Assembly: GCA_964631745.1 (NCBI GenBank)
Contig: CAZVWV010000102.1
Span: 1 to 14,528, forward strand
DNA: 14,528 bases
Direction: 5' to 3'
DNA from: CAZVWV01 sp964631745
GTDB lineage: Bacteria > Bdellovibrionota_C > UBA2361 > JBGSMV01
Shown: positions 5,592 to 13,623 of the stretch, in pieces
Layout of the letters: every line of letters starts with the position of its first letter
Numbering within the stretch: the first letter of the stretch is position 1
Notes under the pieces: model-generated
What the model saw: the letters and a program-made list of their open reading frames with translations, nothing else
Database searches by the model: none
Told to the model about the DNA's origin: nothing
Program-made: the position numbers and the translations under genes

Positions 5592-6974
5592 ATGAGAACC
5601 GAGAAAGATTCGATGGGCGAGATGCAGGTAGAGGACGAGGCACTTTACGGAGCCACAACACAACGAGCCGTTTTGAATTTCCCCATAAGCAAGCTGCGTT
5701 TCCCTAGAAGCTTTATCGCTGCCCTTAGCGCCATCAAGATCTCTGCAGCGCGCGCAAACCATAAACTGGGCCTGTTAGCGAAGGACAAGTGCGATCCTAT
5801 AATCAAGGCCGCTGAAGAAGCCATGGCCGGAAAGCTCGATCAACATTTCGTGCTGGATATTTTTCAAACGGGCTCGGGCACATCAACTAATATGAATGCC
5901 AATGAGGTTATCGCTAACCGAGCCATAGAAATATTGGGAGGCACCAGGGGGGATAAACAGATTCATCCTAACGATCACGTCAACATGTCTCAGTCCTCGA
6001 ACGATGTAATTCCGAGCGCTATTCATGTGGCTACCTTACAAGCCATCGAAACTAATCTTCTGCCTGCGCTTTCGCATTTACAGCAAGCCCTTTCGAAAAA
6101 ATCCAAAGACTTTGAGTCCGTAATCAAATCCGGGCGCACCCACCTGCAAGACGCGACACCGATCACCCTGGGCCAGGAGTTTAGCGGATATGCCGCTCAG
6201 ATTCAGTGTGGCATTGAACGCATAAATCGCTCCAAAGTCTCGGTAGCCGAACTCGCATTAGGCGGCACGGCCGTGGGCACCGGACTAAATACTCATCCTG
6301 AGTTTCCGAAGTTGGCCATAGATGAACTCAATAAACTCACCGGACTAAAATTCGTAGAAGCCCGAAATCATTTCGAGGCCCAAGGCGCGCGTGATGCAAT
6401 AGTTGAGATGAGTGGGCAGCTTAGGACGCTGGCATGCAGTCTGATGAAGATTGCCAATGACTTACGTTGGTTGGCGGCTGGGCCGCGCTGCAATCTTTTC
6501 GAGATCCGATTGCCAGAGATCCAACCCGGCTCGAGTATTATGCCGGCCAAGGTAAACCCGGTCATCTGTGAGTCAGTCATGATGGTATGCGCTCAGGTAA
6601 TTGGGAACGATGCCTGCGTCATGATCTCAGGGCAGCATGGGAACTTTGAACTAAATGTGATGTTGCCGGTTATGGCCTATAATATTCTTGAGTCGGTTGA
6701 GCTTTTGTCCACGGTATCCAACAACTTCGTCAATAAATGCATCTCCGGAATCACCGCTAATGTGGAGCGATGCCGAGAATTTGCAGAGAAGAGCCTAGCT
6801 ACCTGCACATCTTTAGCACCCAAGGTCGGTTATGACACCGCCGCTAAGCTCGCCAAGAAAGCCTTTGCCGAAGATAAAACCGTGCGACAAGTTGCAGCCG
6901 AAATGAAAGTGCTAGATCAGGTCGAACTCGACAGGGTCTTGGATCTTGTGGCCATGACCAAGCCTGGACTTTGA
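5592..6974 (+). CDS. fumC: Fumarate hydratase, class II
   Basis: This 460-residue enzyme interconverts fumarate and (S)-malate in the TCA cycle, without an iron-sulfur cluster, as a cytoplasmic homotetramer. Family landmarks are in order: RTEKDSMGE at the N-terminus, GSGTSTNMNANEV (94-106), SQSSNDVIPS (133-142), GRTHLQDATP (181-190, T183-H184) and the flexible catalytic loop GSSIMPAKVNP (313-323, probable catalytic serine S314). The loop has Ala where many fumarases have Gly (PGKVNP), a feature shared with aspartases. The N-terminus and the MMVCAQVIGND segment favour fumarase, with aspartate ammonia-lyase as the less likely alternative. I chose the ATG at 5592 over the one at 5577 because GGGAG (5583-5587) precedes it and homologues start with this MRTE sequence. 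Its stop is 6 bp from the stop of the convergent gene. Confidence 0.93.
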   Translation: MRTEKDSMGEMQVEDEALYGATTQRAVLNFPISKLRFPRSFIAALSAIKISAARANHKLGLLAKDKCDPIIKAAEEAMAGKLDQHFVLDIFQTGSGTSTNMNANEVIANRAIEILGGTRGDKQIHPNDHVNMSQSSNDVIPSAIHVATLQAIETNLLPALSHLQQALSKKSKDFESVIKSGRTHLQDATPITLGQEFSGYAAQIQCGIERINRSKVSVAELALGGTAVGTGLNTHPEFPKLAIDELNKLTGLKFVEARNHFEAQGARDAIVEMSGQLRTLACSLMKIANDLRWLAAGPRCNLFEIRLPEIQPGSSIMPAKVNPVICESVMMVCAQVIGNDACVMISGQHGNFELNVMLPVMAYNILESVELLSTVSNNFVNKCISGITANVERCREFAEKSLATCTSLAPKVGYDTAAKLAKKAFAEDKTVRQVAAEMKVLDQVELDRVLDLVAMTKPGL

Positions 6975-6980
6975 GATCGG

Positions 6981-9221
6981 TTATCTCGATAGCACTAGTT
7001 TTGATTTGGTAACAGTACTTGCTCCGCGGTGGTCAAGTGCTCTAATTTGCAAGTTCGCAGCTTTGGTAACTCGCACTTTGATATTGAATTCTCCAAATCC
7101 TAAGTCGCGTGTTTTAACCACTCGGGCACCTTTTGATGTTAGCGCTGTTACTGTGAAGGCGTCGTCTAGATCTGTGATCTCGACCTGAATAGCATTTACC
7201 TTGCCCCTTGAAACTTTGTATTTTCGCTTAGCCTTAATGACAGGCGGTGTATTTGGGCGTATGGGCGCGAACACCTCACCGGTAGGCGTAGCGGTCGCAA
7301 TTGGCGTCGGCGTATTGCTAGGCGAGACTGTGACAGTCGGGGTTGGTGTGCGCGATGGTGTTGATGTCTGAGTCGGCGTGCCAGTGCGACTAGGGGTCCT
7401 GGTAGGCGTACGAGTCGCCGTACGCGTGGGCGTTCTGGTAGCGGTGGCAGTAGCAGTCGCGGTCATGCCTATGGTCATGGTCGGCGTGGCAGTGCGCGTG
7501 GGCGTTCTGGTAGCGGTCATGGTTATGGTCGGCGTGGCGGTGCGCGTGGGTGTTCTGCTTGGGGTTGGAGTCACAGTTGGAGTACCACCCGCGGGCGTTC
7601 GTGTTGGGGTCGGAATGGGAGCGTTCTGATATTCAAAGGCACCAATGTCGATGCGCCCACCCGGATAATTTGTGCCGTAGGCAGGGTCGCCGGCGTCTCT
7701 GTACGGAGAATCTGAGCGTAGATTTAAATCTACAAGAGGCTTAGATCTAAAGGGAGGCTTGCAGTTTGAGTATACCCCCGCGTAATCCGGGCCAAATGTT
7801 TCCTCACAAGGATAATTTAAGTTCTCATAGATATTCTCTATATTCGTCAACATTTCTTTGGGCGTCACAAATTTGGGGTCAACTTGGAATAGGGTGGAAT
7901 GTTGATCTTGATTTATTTGGGGGCGATAACTTTGGGTCTTCCATTCGGTTAACGAAAAGGGAGCATGAGTGTCGTTAATCCAAGTTTGTACGTCACTCCA
8001 GTAGGTCCAAAAATCTAACCAGTGACCAGAAAAGCCCTCTATGTTTCCGTTCCGATCTATATTGAAGTTGGTACAGGCGTTGTAATCGGAGTCTAGCGAG
8101 TTTTGATACTCGGGGCCGAGGTACATACAGCTCCCGGTCAATCCTGCCGAAGTTCTAATCACAATGTTATTTCTAAGAATCACCTGTTCGGCGGGGTTAT
8201 ACCAATGATTTGTGTCACAGTAGGTTTGTAGCCAGAAATTAGTCAGAAGGTTGGTCTGATTCTCAACCAAACCACTAAACTTCGGACCGCCTTCGCATTT
8301 TCCGCTTATGTAAGGAAACTGTTGGCCGCCCGAGGCCACGTTCCTTCGATAGGTAAAACGTTGGGTGCAGAGATGTCCCAAATGTTCTTGCCCAAAAAAG
8401 ATATGGTTATTCTCGGCCAAACAATCGGTGCTATCGTAGGTATCTTGTAGGTTGTTGCGGCCACCGTAAATCAAGCTACCTTTGAGTGTGAGGTCGTCGC
8501 ACTGAGTACTCTTGATTAGGGTTGCCCAAGTTTCTAAGCTTTCACCATCGTAGTCGGGCCGTTTTTCAAGCGCATAGTTGTTGTCTAAGTTGATACTAAA
8601 CACCTCACTATCTAAGATTTGGGCTTGATCGGATCTATATAAAATTAGTGGACGCGCCCCCCCAAAATCACGACCACTTCTCTGCTCCGGATCCACAAAA
8701 ATGATAGTATCTCGCAGGGTCCAGTATTTATTATTTCGCGCCATGAATCCGCCGTCGTCCCGGGCATAAAACCCCTGCATCTCCCAATAATCGCTCTCTA
8801 CATCAATGACAGCTTTGGTCACAAAGACTTGGTGATCGTCATCCTGTACTTCTGGCTCATTGCCCAGTCCAACGATGTTGTTAGATTGTGCGATCAATTT
8901 AATTGGGGCAGAACTGGTTCCTGAGTGTGTGGTCTTTACCACCTGGTAGGTGCCGCTATCATCGCTGATTGTAATTACTCCAGGCCCCGTACTCAGATTA
9001 TAGGTACCTGGTTTCACGTATCCGGTATCACCAGCTTGCAAGGTAATCAGAGCTTTGTTGATGGTGCACCAGGGTTGAGCAATACTCCCCGGTCCAGTAT
9101 CAGAACAAGCAACTTTGTTATCAATGTAGTACGTGGCAGCGTGCGCGCCTGCCACGTAAAGTGTTAGACTTATTATGAAACCAGCGCAAAGCTTCCGCGC
9201 CAAAACTAGGTACTTACACAT
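6981..9221 (-). CDS. Secreted right-handed beta-helix protein with Thr/Pro-rich linker
   Basis: A signal peptide (CKYLVLARKLCAGF, hydrophobic core, cleavage near AGAHA) starts the protein. A parallel beta-helix region follows (to about residue 530), typical at both ends: YYIDNK, then a GDTGYVKPGTYN first coil; last coil DLNLRSDSPYRDAGD and RIDIGAFEYQ. Such folds occur in polysaccharide lyases and in adhesins; I cannot point to a catalytic triad. Many Cys and Asn/Trp-rich loops fit an extracellular location. A roughly 120-residue Thr/Pro/Arg repeat linker leads to a C-terminal beta domain (last 90 residues, starting near PPVIKAKRKYK) that could anchor or bind. I prefer the ATG at 9221; the frame extends to a TTG at 9233, giving 750 residues. 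Neither start has a clear Shine-Dalgarno. Confidence 0.75.
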   Translation of the reverse strand: MCKYLVLARKLCAGFIISLTLYVAGAHAATYYIDNKVACSDTGPGSIAQPWCTINKALITLQAGDTGYVKPGTYNLSTGPGVITISDDSGTYQVVKTTHSGTSSAPIKLIAQSNNIVGLGNEPEVQDDDHQVFVTKAVIDVESDYWEMQGFYARDDGGFMARNNKYWTLRDTIIFVDPEQRSGRDFGGARPLILYRSDQAQILDSEVFSINLDNNYALEKRPDYDGESLETWATLIKSTQCDDLTLKGSLIYGGRNNLQDTYDSTDCLAENNHIFFGQEHLGHLCTQRFTYRRNVASGGQQFPYISGKCEGGPKFSGLVENQTNLLTNFWLQTYCDTNHWYNPAEQVILRNNIVIRTSAGLTGSCMYLGPEYQNSLDSDYNACTNFNIDRNGNIEGFSGHWLDFWTYWSDVQTWINDTHAPFSLTEWKTQSYRPQINQDQHSTLFQVDPKFVTPKEMLTNIENIYENLNYPCEETFGPDYAGVYSNCKPPFRSKPLVDLNLRSDSPYRDAGDPAYGTNYPGGRIDIGAFEYQNAPIPTPTRTPAGGTPTVTPTPSRTPTRTATPTITMTATRTPTRTATPTMTIGMTATATATATRTPTRTATRTPTRTPSRTGTPTQTSTPSRTPTPTVTVSPSNTPTPIATATPTGEVFAPIRPNTPPVIKAKRKYKVSRGKVNAIQVEITDLDDAFTVTALTSKGARVVKTRDLGFGEFNIKVRVTKAANLQIRALDHRGASTVTKSKLVLSR
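7265..7625 (-). repeat. Low-complexity repeats encoding the TPTRTPT linker
   Basis: This internal stretch of the beta-helix gene encodes alternating Thr/Pro/Arg/Ala runs. It includes a near-perfect 33-bp direct repeat (7477-7509 and 7525-7557; 48-bp period, 16 codons) and partial copies around 7420-7450. Repeats of this kind change length by slippage or recombination, so linker length probably varies between strains. Confidence 0.8.
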
Positions 9222-9508
9222 ACAAACTGACAACCAAACGGCGGACTTGAAACCTAATAACTAAGTGTAGGCATTTTGCGTGCCAATTTGGTTTGGCGGC
9301 TGGGAAGGAATGTCACCGCAAAATTTGCGTGGATTTCTATTGGCCTTTCTGTTGAGTACTAAAAACGACTATTAACGATTATCAAGGGCAAAGAGTAGTA
9401 GGCGTGCGGCTATAAATGACGGAACCTATCTGGTAAGTCTTTATCTATATACAGTTTCCGAAGTCGGGATGTAGAATTGGTAAGCGTTCATCTTTCTCTA
9501 TTGGGCAT

Positions 9509-9907
9509 ATGACACAACTATACGCATTAGTCGTAGACGACAAGCCTGACAACCTAAAGATCGTGGGCAAATTGCTGGACGCTCTTAACGTTAAGGTCCA
9601 AAGTACCACTAGCGGAGAAGAAGCTGTGAAGTTAGTTCTCAGTCCGGAACCAAACAGCCAAGCTTTCGATTTTTTGGTGCTCGATATTCACATGCCTAAT
9701 ATCGGCGGAATAGAAATCGCAAAGACCGTCCGTGCAGCGGGCTACAAAGGGGCCATCTTTGCCTTTACGGCGCATGCTACCATGGAAGCCAAGAATCGAG
9801 GGGTGGATAGCGGAATCAACGCATTCCTTAGTAAGGCGACTATGAAAAAAGAGTTGCTGGCGGCGTTAATCGCCGAGCACGTGAAAGACCGTCCGCGCCC
9901 CTGTTAA
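9509..9907 (+). CDS. Single-domain response regulator (CheY-like receiver)
   Basis: This 132-residue protein is made only of a receiver domain. It shows the acidic pair D10-D11 in VVDDKPDN, the phosphoacceptor D59 in LVLDIHMP, T88 in FAFTAHA and the conserved lysine K109 in FLSKA. All residues needed for phosphorylation by a histidine kinase are present, and there is no DNA-binding or enzymatic output domain. It probably signals by protein-protein contact or passes phosphate on in a relay. No kinase gene is in the window, so its partner is unknown; the divergent neighbour is the secreted beta-helix gene. No clear Shine-Dalgarno precedes the ATG. Length is typical for CheY/Spo0F-like proteins. 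Confidence 0.92.
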   Translation: MTQLYALVVDDKPDNLKIVGKLLDALNVKVQSTTSGEEAVKLVLSPEPNSQAFDFLVLDIHMPNIGGIEIAKTVRAAGYKGAIFAFTAHATMEAKNRGVDSGINAFLSKATMKKELLAALIAEHVKDRPRPC

Positions 9908-10425
9908 AGCTAAATTGTTTGGTTATGTAAGTAGATTTTGTACAGGGGCTATAGGCTTGGTGAAAAACCAAGGCGGGTTCGGCGTTGGCTCACTAAATCT
10001 ATATAAGCCTGCTTTAGGGCGTCTGAGAGGAAACTTGCCGTTATTAGCTCTATCCAGTGTGAGTAAGCGGCCTCCAAATTTGCTAATTCAGCCTGTAATA
10101 TCTTGGGCGCAATCGTAGGCGCTCATCGCCAAGGTAAGAAATCAGGTCGTTTTTCGTCAGGCATTAGGTTGATTGAAGAACTGGCGCGCACATGAGAGTG
10201 TATTTCAACAATTTAGAACTCATCCTAAAGTTTCTTGACTAGTGACCTTTAATACGTTATCACTTTGAGAATGAAACTTACTTGTTTCAAATTCTCCGTA
10301 TCCATCTGGCAAGTCTGGGCTTAGTGCCCAATAATATTTCGCGATCATATTTGGCTGGCCGCAGCAATTTACACCAAAATTCGCGGTAAAACATAAATTA
10401 TTGATAGTTTCGAAGATTTCAGCAT
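9908..10425. other. Gap without a convincing gene
   Basis: There are about 518 bp between the receiver gene and the next plus-strand gene. A weak hairpin CTTGGT/ACCAAG with loop GAAAA (9956-9972) lacks a following T run. A 75-codon minus-strand frame (10220-10447) has reasonable composition but overlaps the start of the downstream gene head to head. A 67-codon plus frame (9915-10118) looks random. The stretch should contain the promoter of the 10426 gene, but I see no clear sigma70 boxes. Confidence 0.6.
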
Positions 10426-10785
10426 ATGAAAAAGGCTGAGGACACATTTGTATTATTTGACCTAAGCGTCGAGGTTATACGGACCTCCAGGGACTTTGTC
10501 TGCTCGCATATCGAGGGGCAGAAATTTATTGTGCAGGGCGAAAATTTGATTTTCAACTCGCCCCCGCACTCATTTTCTTTCTACTCGCTTGCAGCTTTAC
10601 TGCCACTGCTTTCAGCCAAGCAAAGGAAAACTTCACAGTACGATTGGATCACGACTGATGCCGATATCGCTTGTCCTGACCCGAATTGCGGAGCGATCTT
10701 TAGGATTACGCGATTGGCAGAACGAGAGTACAAGCATAGCGAAGTCACACGGGTTCCTCTCCCCGAAGAACGTTGGCGACCGTAA
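10426..10785 (+). CDS. TIGR04076-like small cysteine-containing protein
   Basis: This 119-residue soluble protein resembles the TIGR04076 family of uncharacterised small proteins, as I recall its pattern. An N-terminal strand (FDLSVEVI) is followed by a Cys-x-His (C26, H28) in VCSHIEGQKF, a central helix FYSLAALLPLLSA, then DWITTDADIACPDPNCG with C83 and C88, and a final strand IFRITRL. C26, H28, C83 and C88 could form a metal site; that is inference. The gene ends 56 bp before the PrnB/aldo-keto reductase fusion gene and is on the same strand, so the two probably work together. The start has no good Shine-Dalgarno, but the preceding sequence offers no better choice. The Arg/Glu-rich tail after residue 95 is beyond the family core. 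Confidence 0.65.
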   Translation: MKKAEDTFVLFDLSVEVIRTSRDFVCSHIEGQKFIVQGENLIFNSPPHSFSFYSLAALLPLLSAKQRKTSQYDWITTDADIACPDPNCGAIFRITRLAEREYKHSEVTRVPLPEERWRP

Positions 10786-10841
10786 TCGGCGCACCTAACT
10801 AATACCATCCATTTATAATCTTTTAGGATCAAGGAATTTTT

Positions 10842-13013
10842 ATGTTCAAAATATTAGGCGCTCAAAATCAAATGCCACTGTGTGAGGCCGACCAACGGCG
10901 TCCGCATGGCAAACGTCACGCTGATCTTTACCCGCTGGGTTGTGTCAGTGAGGCTGTGGTGCACACGTTACCGAAGAAGATCGGTGATATTATAGCTGGC
11001 AAAGCTCGTTCGACGAAGATCGAGCAATTTGTGGCGAAACTTCTTAAGGAAAAGTCCCTCGTGGAGCGCATTGGCGGGTATTGTGAAGGTAATGAGCCCG
11101 CCCGCGCAAAAATTGCGCTACTGGATTTAGTCGTTCTGGACGCGGCGCTTTTTCATTGTCAAGCACGAGAGAATCAGCTCCTTACGGAAATCATTACTAA
11201 ACTCTCGCAAGCGCTGGGAAGACCTGGCATGTTGACCTATGAACTAATCACGATCATAAACCCGCCTGAAGCGACGCGGGGGTTTCTTCCCGGCAAGGAA
11301 GGTAGCGTTGAGAGAGAGTTCTACCTAAGGCACGGCCAAATTGAAGTGCATTTAGCCGATACCTTAACGCATCTGAGAGCTGCGCGAGAAAAGTTACTGC
11401 GCTCACCTATTGCAGAAGCGGAGGTGTCCGAATCACTACTTGCAGCGAGAGATCAGTACCGAGAGGTACTGAACCATATGCAGGATTTTTTCGGCCCGTT
11501 AAATGCCAAAGCATTTGAGTCTTTTCGAAGATTCAACGCAGGAGTGCGCGGAGCGCCCGGACCGAGTGGGCTGTATTCTGCTAATACATACGCAGTGCAA
11601 CTTGCAGTTTTTGGCGACACGATAGCGAGTCGCGTCGCCGCCATGCTGGAGAAGAAAGCTCTTCTTCCGCCTGACTGTGTCGAGACTGTGGAAAGCGAGT
11701 TCAAGGCCAGCGCTGAAGGACTTTCCATGCTGCGTCTATCCCAACGAGCCGGCATAAGCTCGGCGATTAGGGATCTGGTGGCAGAGCTTATGCAAGATCA
11801 TATTGCAGTAAGTTACTCCCATCGAAGAGCATTCTCACGGCTAGTGCCACCTTCAGATACGCCGGAGCAGCGTGGCACGGGGGGCGTCTATAATCCGCAC
11901 AAGTATATTTACGGTGGGCTCACCATGCTTGAGAAGGGTTACCAGGAGTTTCTTTGGGCACGGGAAGACCATCAGCTAATGCGCGGTCCGATAGCGCAAG
12001 TTGAAATCGCTGATAACTACTCTGTTTCAAGAGTAATTCGCGGTGCCTGGCAGTTAGCGGGAGGGCACGGCGTTGTGGATCGCGAGTCAGCACTAGGCGA
12101 CCTCGAAGGCTATGCCCGAGCCGGAATAACCTTTGATTGTGCTGATATTTATACTGGCGTTGAGGAACTTATAGGAGAGGTTAATAGACGCCTTAGCTCT
12201 GCGCTTAAGGCAAAAGTGCATACTAAGTTTGTTCCGAACTTAGATATGCTTGCGGATATCTCTAGGGAGTATATTGAGAAGTCAATACGGGGCTCTCTCT
12301 CAAGGTTGTCCGTCGACGCCCTGGATCTGGTTCAGTTCCACTGGTGGGATTTTTCTATTCCTGGGCACGTCGAGGCAGCGCTTGAACTGCGGCGCTTAAA
12401 GGAACTTGGGCTAATACGGAATATCGGCGTTACTAATTACGATAGTGAACATTTGCGTGAATTGCTCGAGGCGGGTGTGCCGATAGTAAGCAATCAGGTG
12501 CAATATTCCCTTCTCGACAGTAGGCCAGAACGGAGCTTGGGGGCCTTTGCTAAACTGCATGACATTAAACTCCTCTGTTACGGCACAGTGGCCGGTGGAT
12601 TTATAACTGAGAAGTACCTTGGTGCAGTTGAACCTGACTCGCCACTAGAGAATAGGTCATTAGTAAAATATAAACTAATGATCGACGAAATTGGAGGTTG
12701 GGAACCTTTTCAAGAACTTTTGAAGGCCGTTCACGAGGTGGCAATCAAACATTCTGTTTCGATGGCGAGTGTGGCATCGCGCTATGTTTTAGAGCGCAGT
12801 GCGGTGGCTGCTGTTATTGTGGGAGGTAGACAGGCTTCTCAGCTGCAAAAGAACCAAGAAATTCTGGAATTCGCGCTGGATGAAGAGGATTACGCCAAGC
12901 TAAATCGTGTATTAGAGATCTTTATACCTGTGCCAGGAGAAGTGTATGAACTAGAGCGCCAGAGAACCGGCAAGCACGGGGCTATTATGCGATATAAACT
13001 CCAAGTGCCTTAA
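10842..13013 (+). CDS. Fusion of a PrnB/IDO-like heme enzyme and an aldo/keto reductase
   Basis: This 723-residue protein has two enzyme halves. Residues about 25-375 resemble PrnB (monodechloroaminopyrrolnitrin synthase, DUF1864), a heme protein of the indoleamine/tryptophan 2,3-dioxygenase superfamily. They show an early DLYPLG and TLPKKI, LTYELITIINPPEA, GPSGLYSANTYAV, then SYSHRRAFSRLV with H327 at the position of the proximal heme histidine, and GTGG (345-348) as in IDO. Residues about 385-720 are an aldo/keto reductase with the full catalytic tetrad D432, Y437, K462 and H500 (in VQFHWWD), plus the NADPH-site segments NQVQYSLLD and IVGGRQASQLQKN. It is probably cytoplasmic. It could oxidise an indole-like ring and then reduce a carbonyl product. 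AAGGA at 10831-10835 supports the ATG, and a TATAAT at 10814-10819 may give an extra promoter. The reductase half is certain; the heme half rests on motif resemblance. Confidence 0.8.
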   Translation: MFKILGAQNQMPLCEADQRRPHGKRHADLYPLGCVSEAVVHTLPKKIGDIIAGKARSTKIEQFVAKLLKEKSLVERIGGYCEGNEPARAKIALLDLVVLDAALFHCQARENQLLTEIITKLSQALGRPGMLTYELITIINPPEATRGFLPGKEGSVEREFYLRHGQIEVHLADTLTHLRAAREKLLRSPIAEAEVSESLLAARDQYREVLNHMQDFFGPLNAKAFESFRRFNAGVRGAPGPSGLYSANTYAVQLAVFGDTIASRVAAMLEKKALLPPDCVETVESEFKASAEGLSMLRLSQRAGISSAIRDLVAELMQDHIAVSYSHRRAFSRLVPPSDTPEQRGTGGVYNPHKYIYGGLTMLEKGYQEFLWAREDHQLMRGPIAQVEIADNYSVSRVIRGAWQLAGGHGVVDRESALGDLEGYARAGITFDCADIYTGVEELIGEVNRRLSSALKAKVHTKFVPNLDMLADISREYIEKSIRGSLSRLSVDALDLVQFHWWDFSIPGHVEAALELRRLKELGLIRNIGVTNYDSEHLRELLEAGVPIVSNQVQYSLLDSRPERSLGAFAKLHDIKLLCYGTVAGGFITEKYLGAVEPDSPLENRSLVKYKLMIDEIGGWEPFQELLKAVHEVAIKHSVSMASVASRYVLERSAVAAVIVGGRQASQLQKNQEILEFALDEEDYAKLNRVLEIFIPVPGEVYELERQRTGKHGAIMRYKLQVP

Positions 13014-13249
13014 CACCCCAGCTTGGTGAATACGAAGCTTTCACCCTGGGGCATACCTTCGCCAGACGGGATCTGAACAGTGAAGCCACAGGCGTCATTG
13101 TTCCAGCGTAAGATGAAGCTAGCCCGTCCGGTCGAGCTTGTTTGCCGGGCTTGCAGCAGGTGCAGCACGATCCCAGCCTCGCTGCCCTCATATACCTGGC
13201 GATACTGGATCCTATAGGGAGACCGTTTCGTTGCCGACAGAAAATGGTC
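13010..13249 (-). pseudogene. 3' remnant of an unknown gene
   Basis: On the minus strand a frame stays open for 79 codons, from an in-frame TGA at 13250-13252 to a TAA at 13010-13012. It has no ATG near its beginning. The peptide reads like a real beta-rich protein: YRIQYRQVYEGSEAG, then FILRWNNDACGFTVQI and the ending GESFVFTKLGC. I do not recognise it. Its stop overlaps the stop codon of the plus-strand fusion gene, and its upstream part is replaced by the toxin-antitoxin promoter. It therefore looks like a gene decapitated by arrival of that module. A GTG start within it is an alternative. Confidence 0.4.
13016..13051. terminator. 12-bp bulged hairpin after the fusion gene
   Basis: CCCCAG/CTGGGG (13016-13021 with 13046-13051) and GGTGAA/TTCACC (13025-13030 with 13040-13045) stack with a 3-nt bulge, three bases beyond the fusion gene stop. 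There is no T tract, so it may be a Rho-dependent or stabilising hairpin rather than a classical terminator. It also overlaps the end of the minus-strand remnant. Confidence 0.4.
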
Positions 13250-13261
13250 TCAATTTCCTGC

Positions 13262-13291
13262 TTGCGTTCTAATTGTAACTGAGTTACAATT
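13262..13291 (+). promoter_or_regulatory. Promoter and palindromic operator of the toxin-antitoxin operon
   Basis: A perfect 9-bp inverted repeat AATTGTAAC/GTTACAATT with a TGA spacer spans 13271-13291. A -10-like TACAAT (13285-13290) lies inside its right arm, and a -35-like TTGCGT (13262-13267) sits 17 bp upstream. Such palindromes over the promoter are usual for autorepression by the antitoxin. Transcription would begin about 13297, almost at the GTG start of the toxin. Confidence 0.65.
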
Positions 13292-13299
13292 AGTCGTAA

Positions 13300-13623
13300 G
13301 TGCAAAAGAAGCCCAAAATTCAAAACCTACCGGCAACGGTTGAGACCTGCATTGAGCGTGGGCATTATTTAGACACAAGACATGCGACTGACCGGCAAAC
13401 GGAGCGTAGTATCAGTCGAACTGAGATTTTGTACGTTTTGAGAAATGGAAGACATGAGAAGAGTAAGGACCAATACCAAGAAAGATTTAAGGCGTGGAAC
13501 TACGCTATTCGTGGAAGAACGATAGATAAACGAGAAGTGCGGGTCATCGTTTCCTTTGATGAAAATAATATGCTGATTATTACAGCAATAGAATTAGGAG
13601 CAGAACATGGAAAGAAAAATTAA
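13300..13623 (+). CDS. Type II toxin, DUF4258 family
   Basis: This small 107-residue basic protein has a DUF4258-like core (about 20-100): H28, the RQTERSIS segment that leads into helix TEILYVLRNG, then FKAWNYAIRGRTID, strand REVRVIVSF and strand NMLIITAIEL. It is the first gene of a two-gene operon and overlaps the XRE-type antitoxin gene by 17 bp, the common arrangement for toxin-first (mqsRA/higBA-like) modules. The alpha/beta fold with basic residues would fit an mRNA interferase, but activity for this family is inferred. The start is a GTG at 13300 that lies only 8 bp after the operator palindrome and has no Shine-Dalgarno, so the message may be leaderless. No in-frame ATG precedes the conserved core. 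Confidence 0.78.
   Translation: MQKKPKIQNLPATVETCIERGHYLDTRHATDRQTERSISRTEILYVLRNGRHEKSKDQYQERFKAWNYAIRGRTIDKREVRVIVSFDENNMLIITAIELGAEHGKKN

Noticed and set aside
9915..10118. 67-codon plus-strand frame after the receiver gene
   Set aside because: No ribosome site, no recognisable domain, and composition that looks non-coding.
10220..10447. 75-codon minus-strand frame
   Set aside because: The peptide is passably protein-like (YYWALSPDLPDGYGEFE), but it overlaps the start of the TIGR04076-like gene head to head, where that gene's promoter should be, and I recognise no family. Left open rather than called.
12985..13323. 112-codon minus-strand frame over the TA promoter
   Set aside because: It crosses the operator and overlaps both the toxin and fusion genes. 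A different minus frame (13010-13249) has clearly more protein-like composition.
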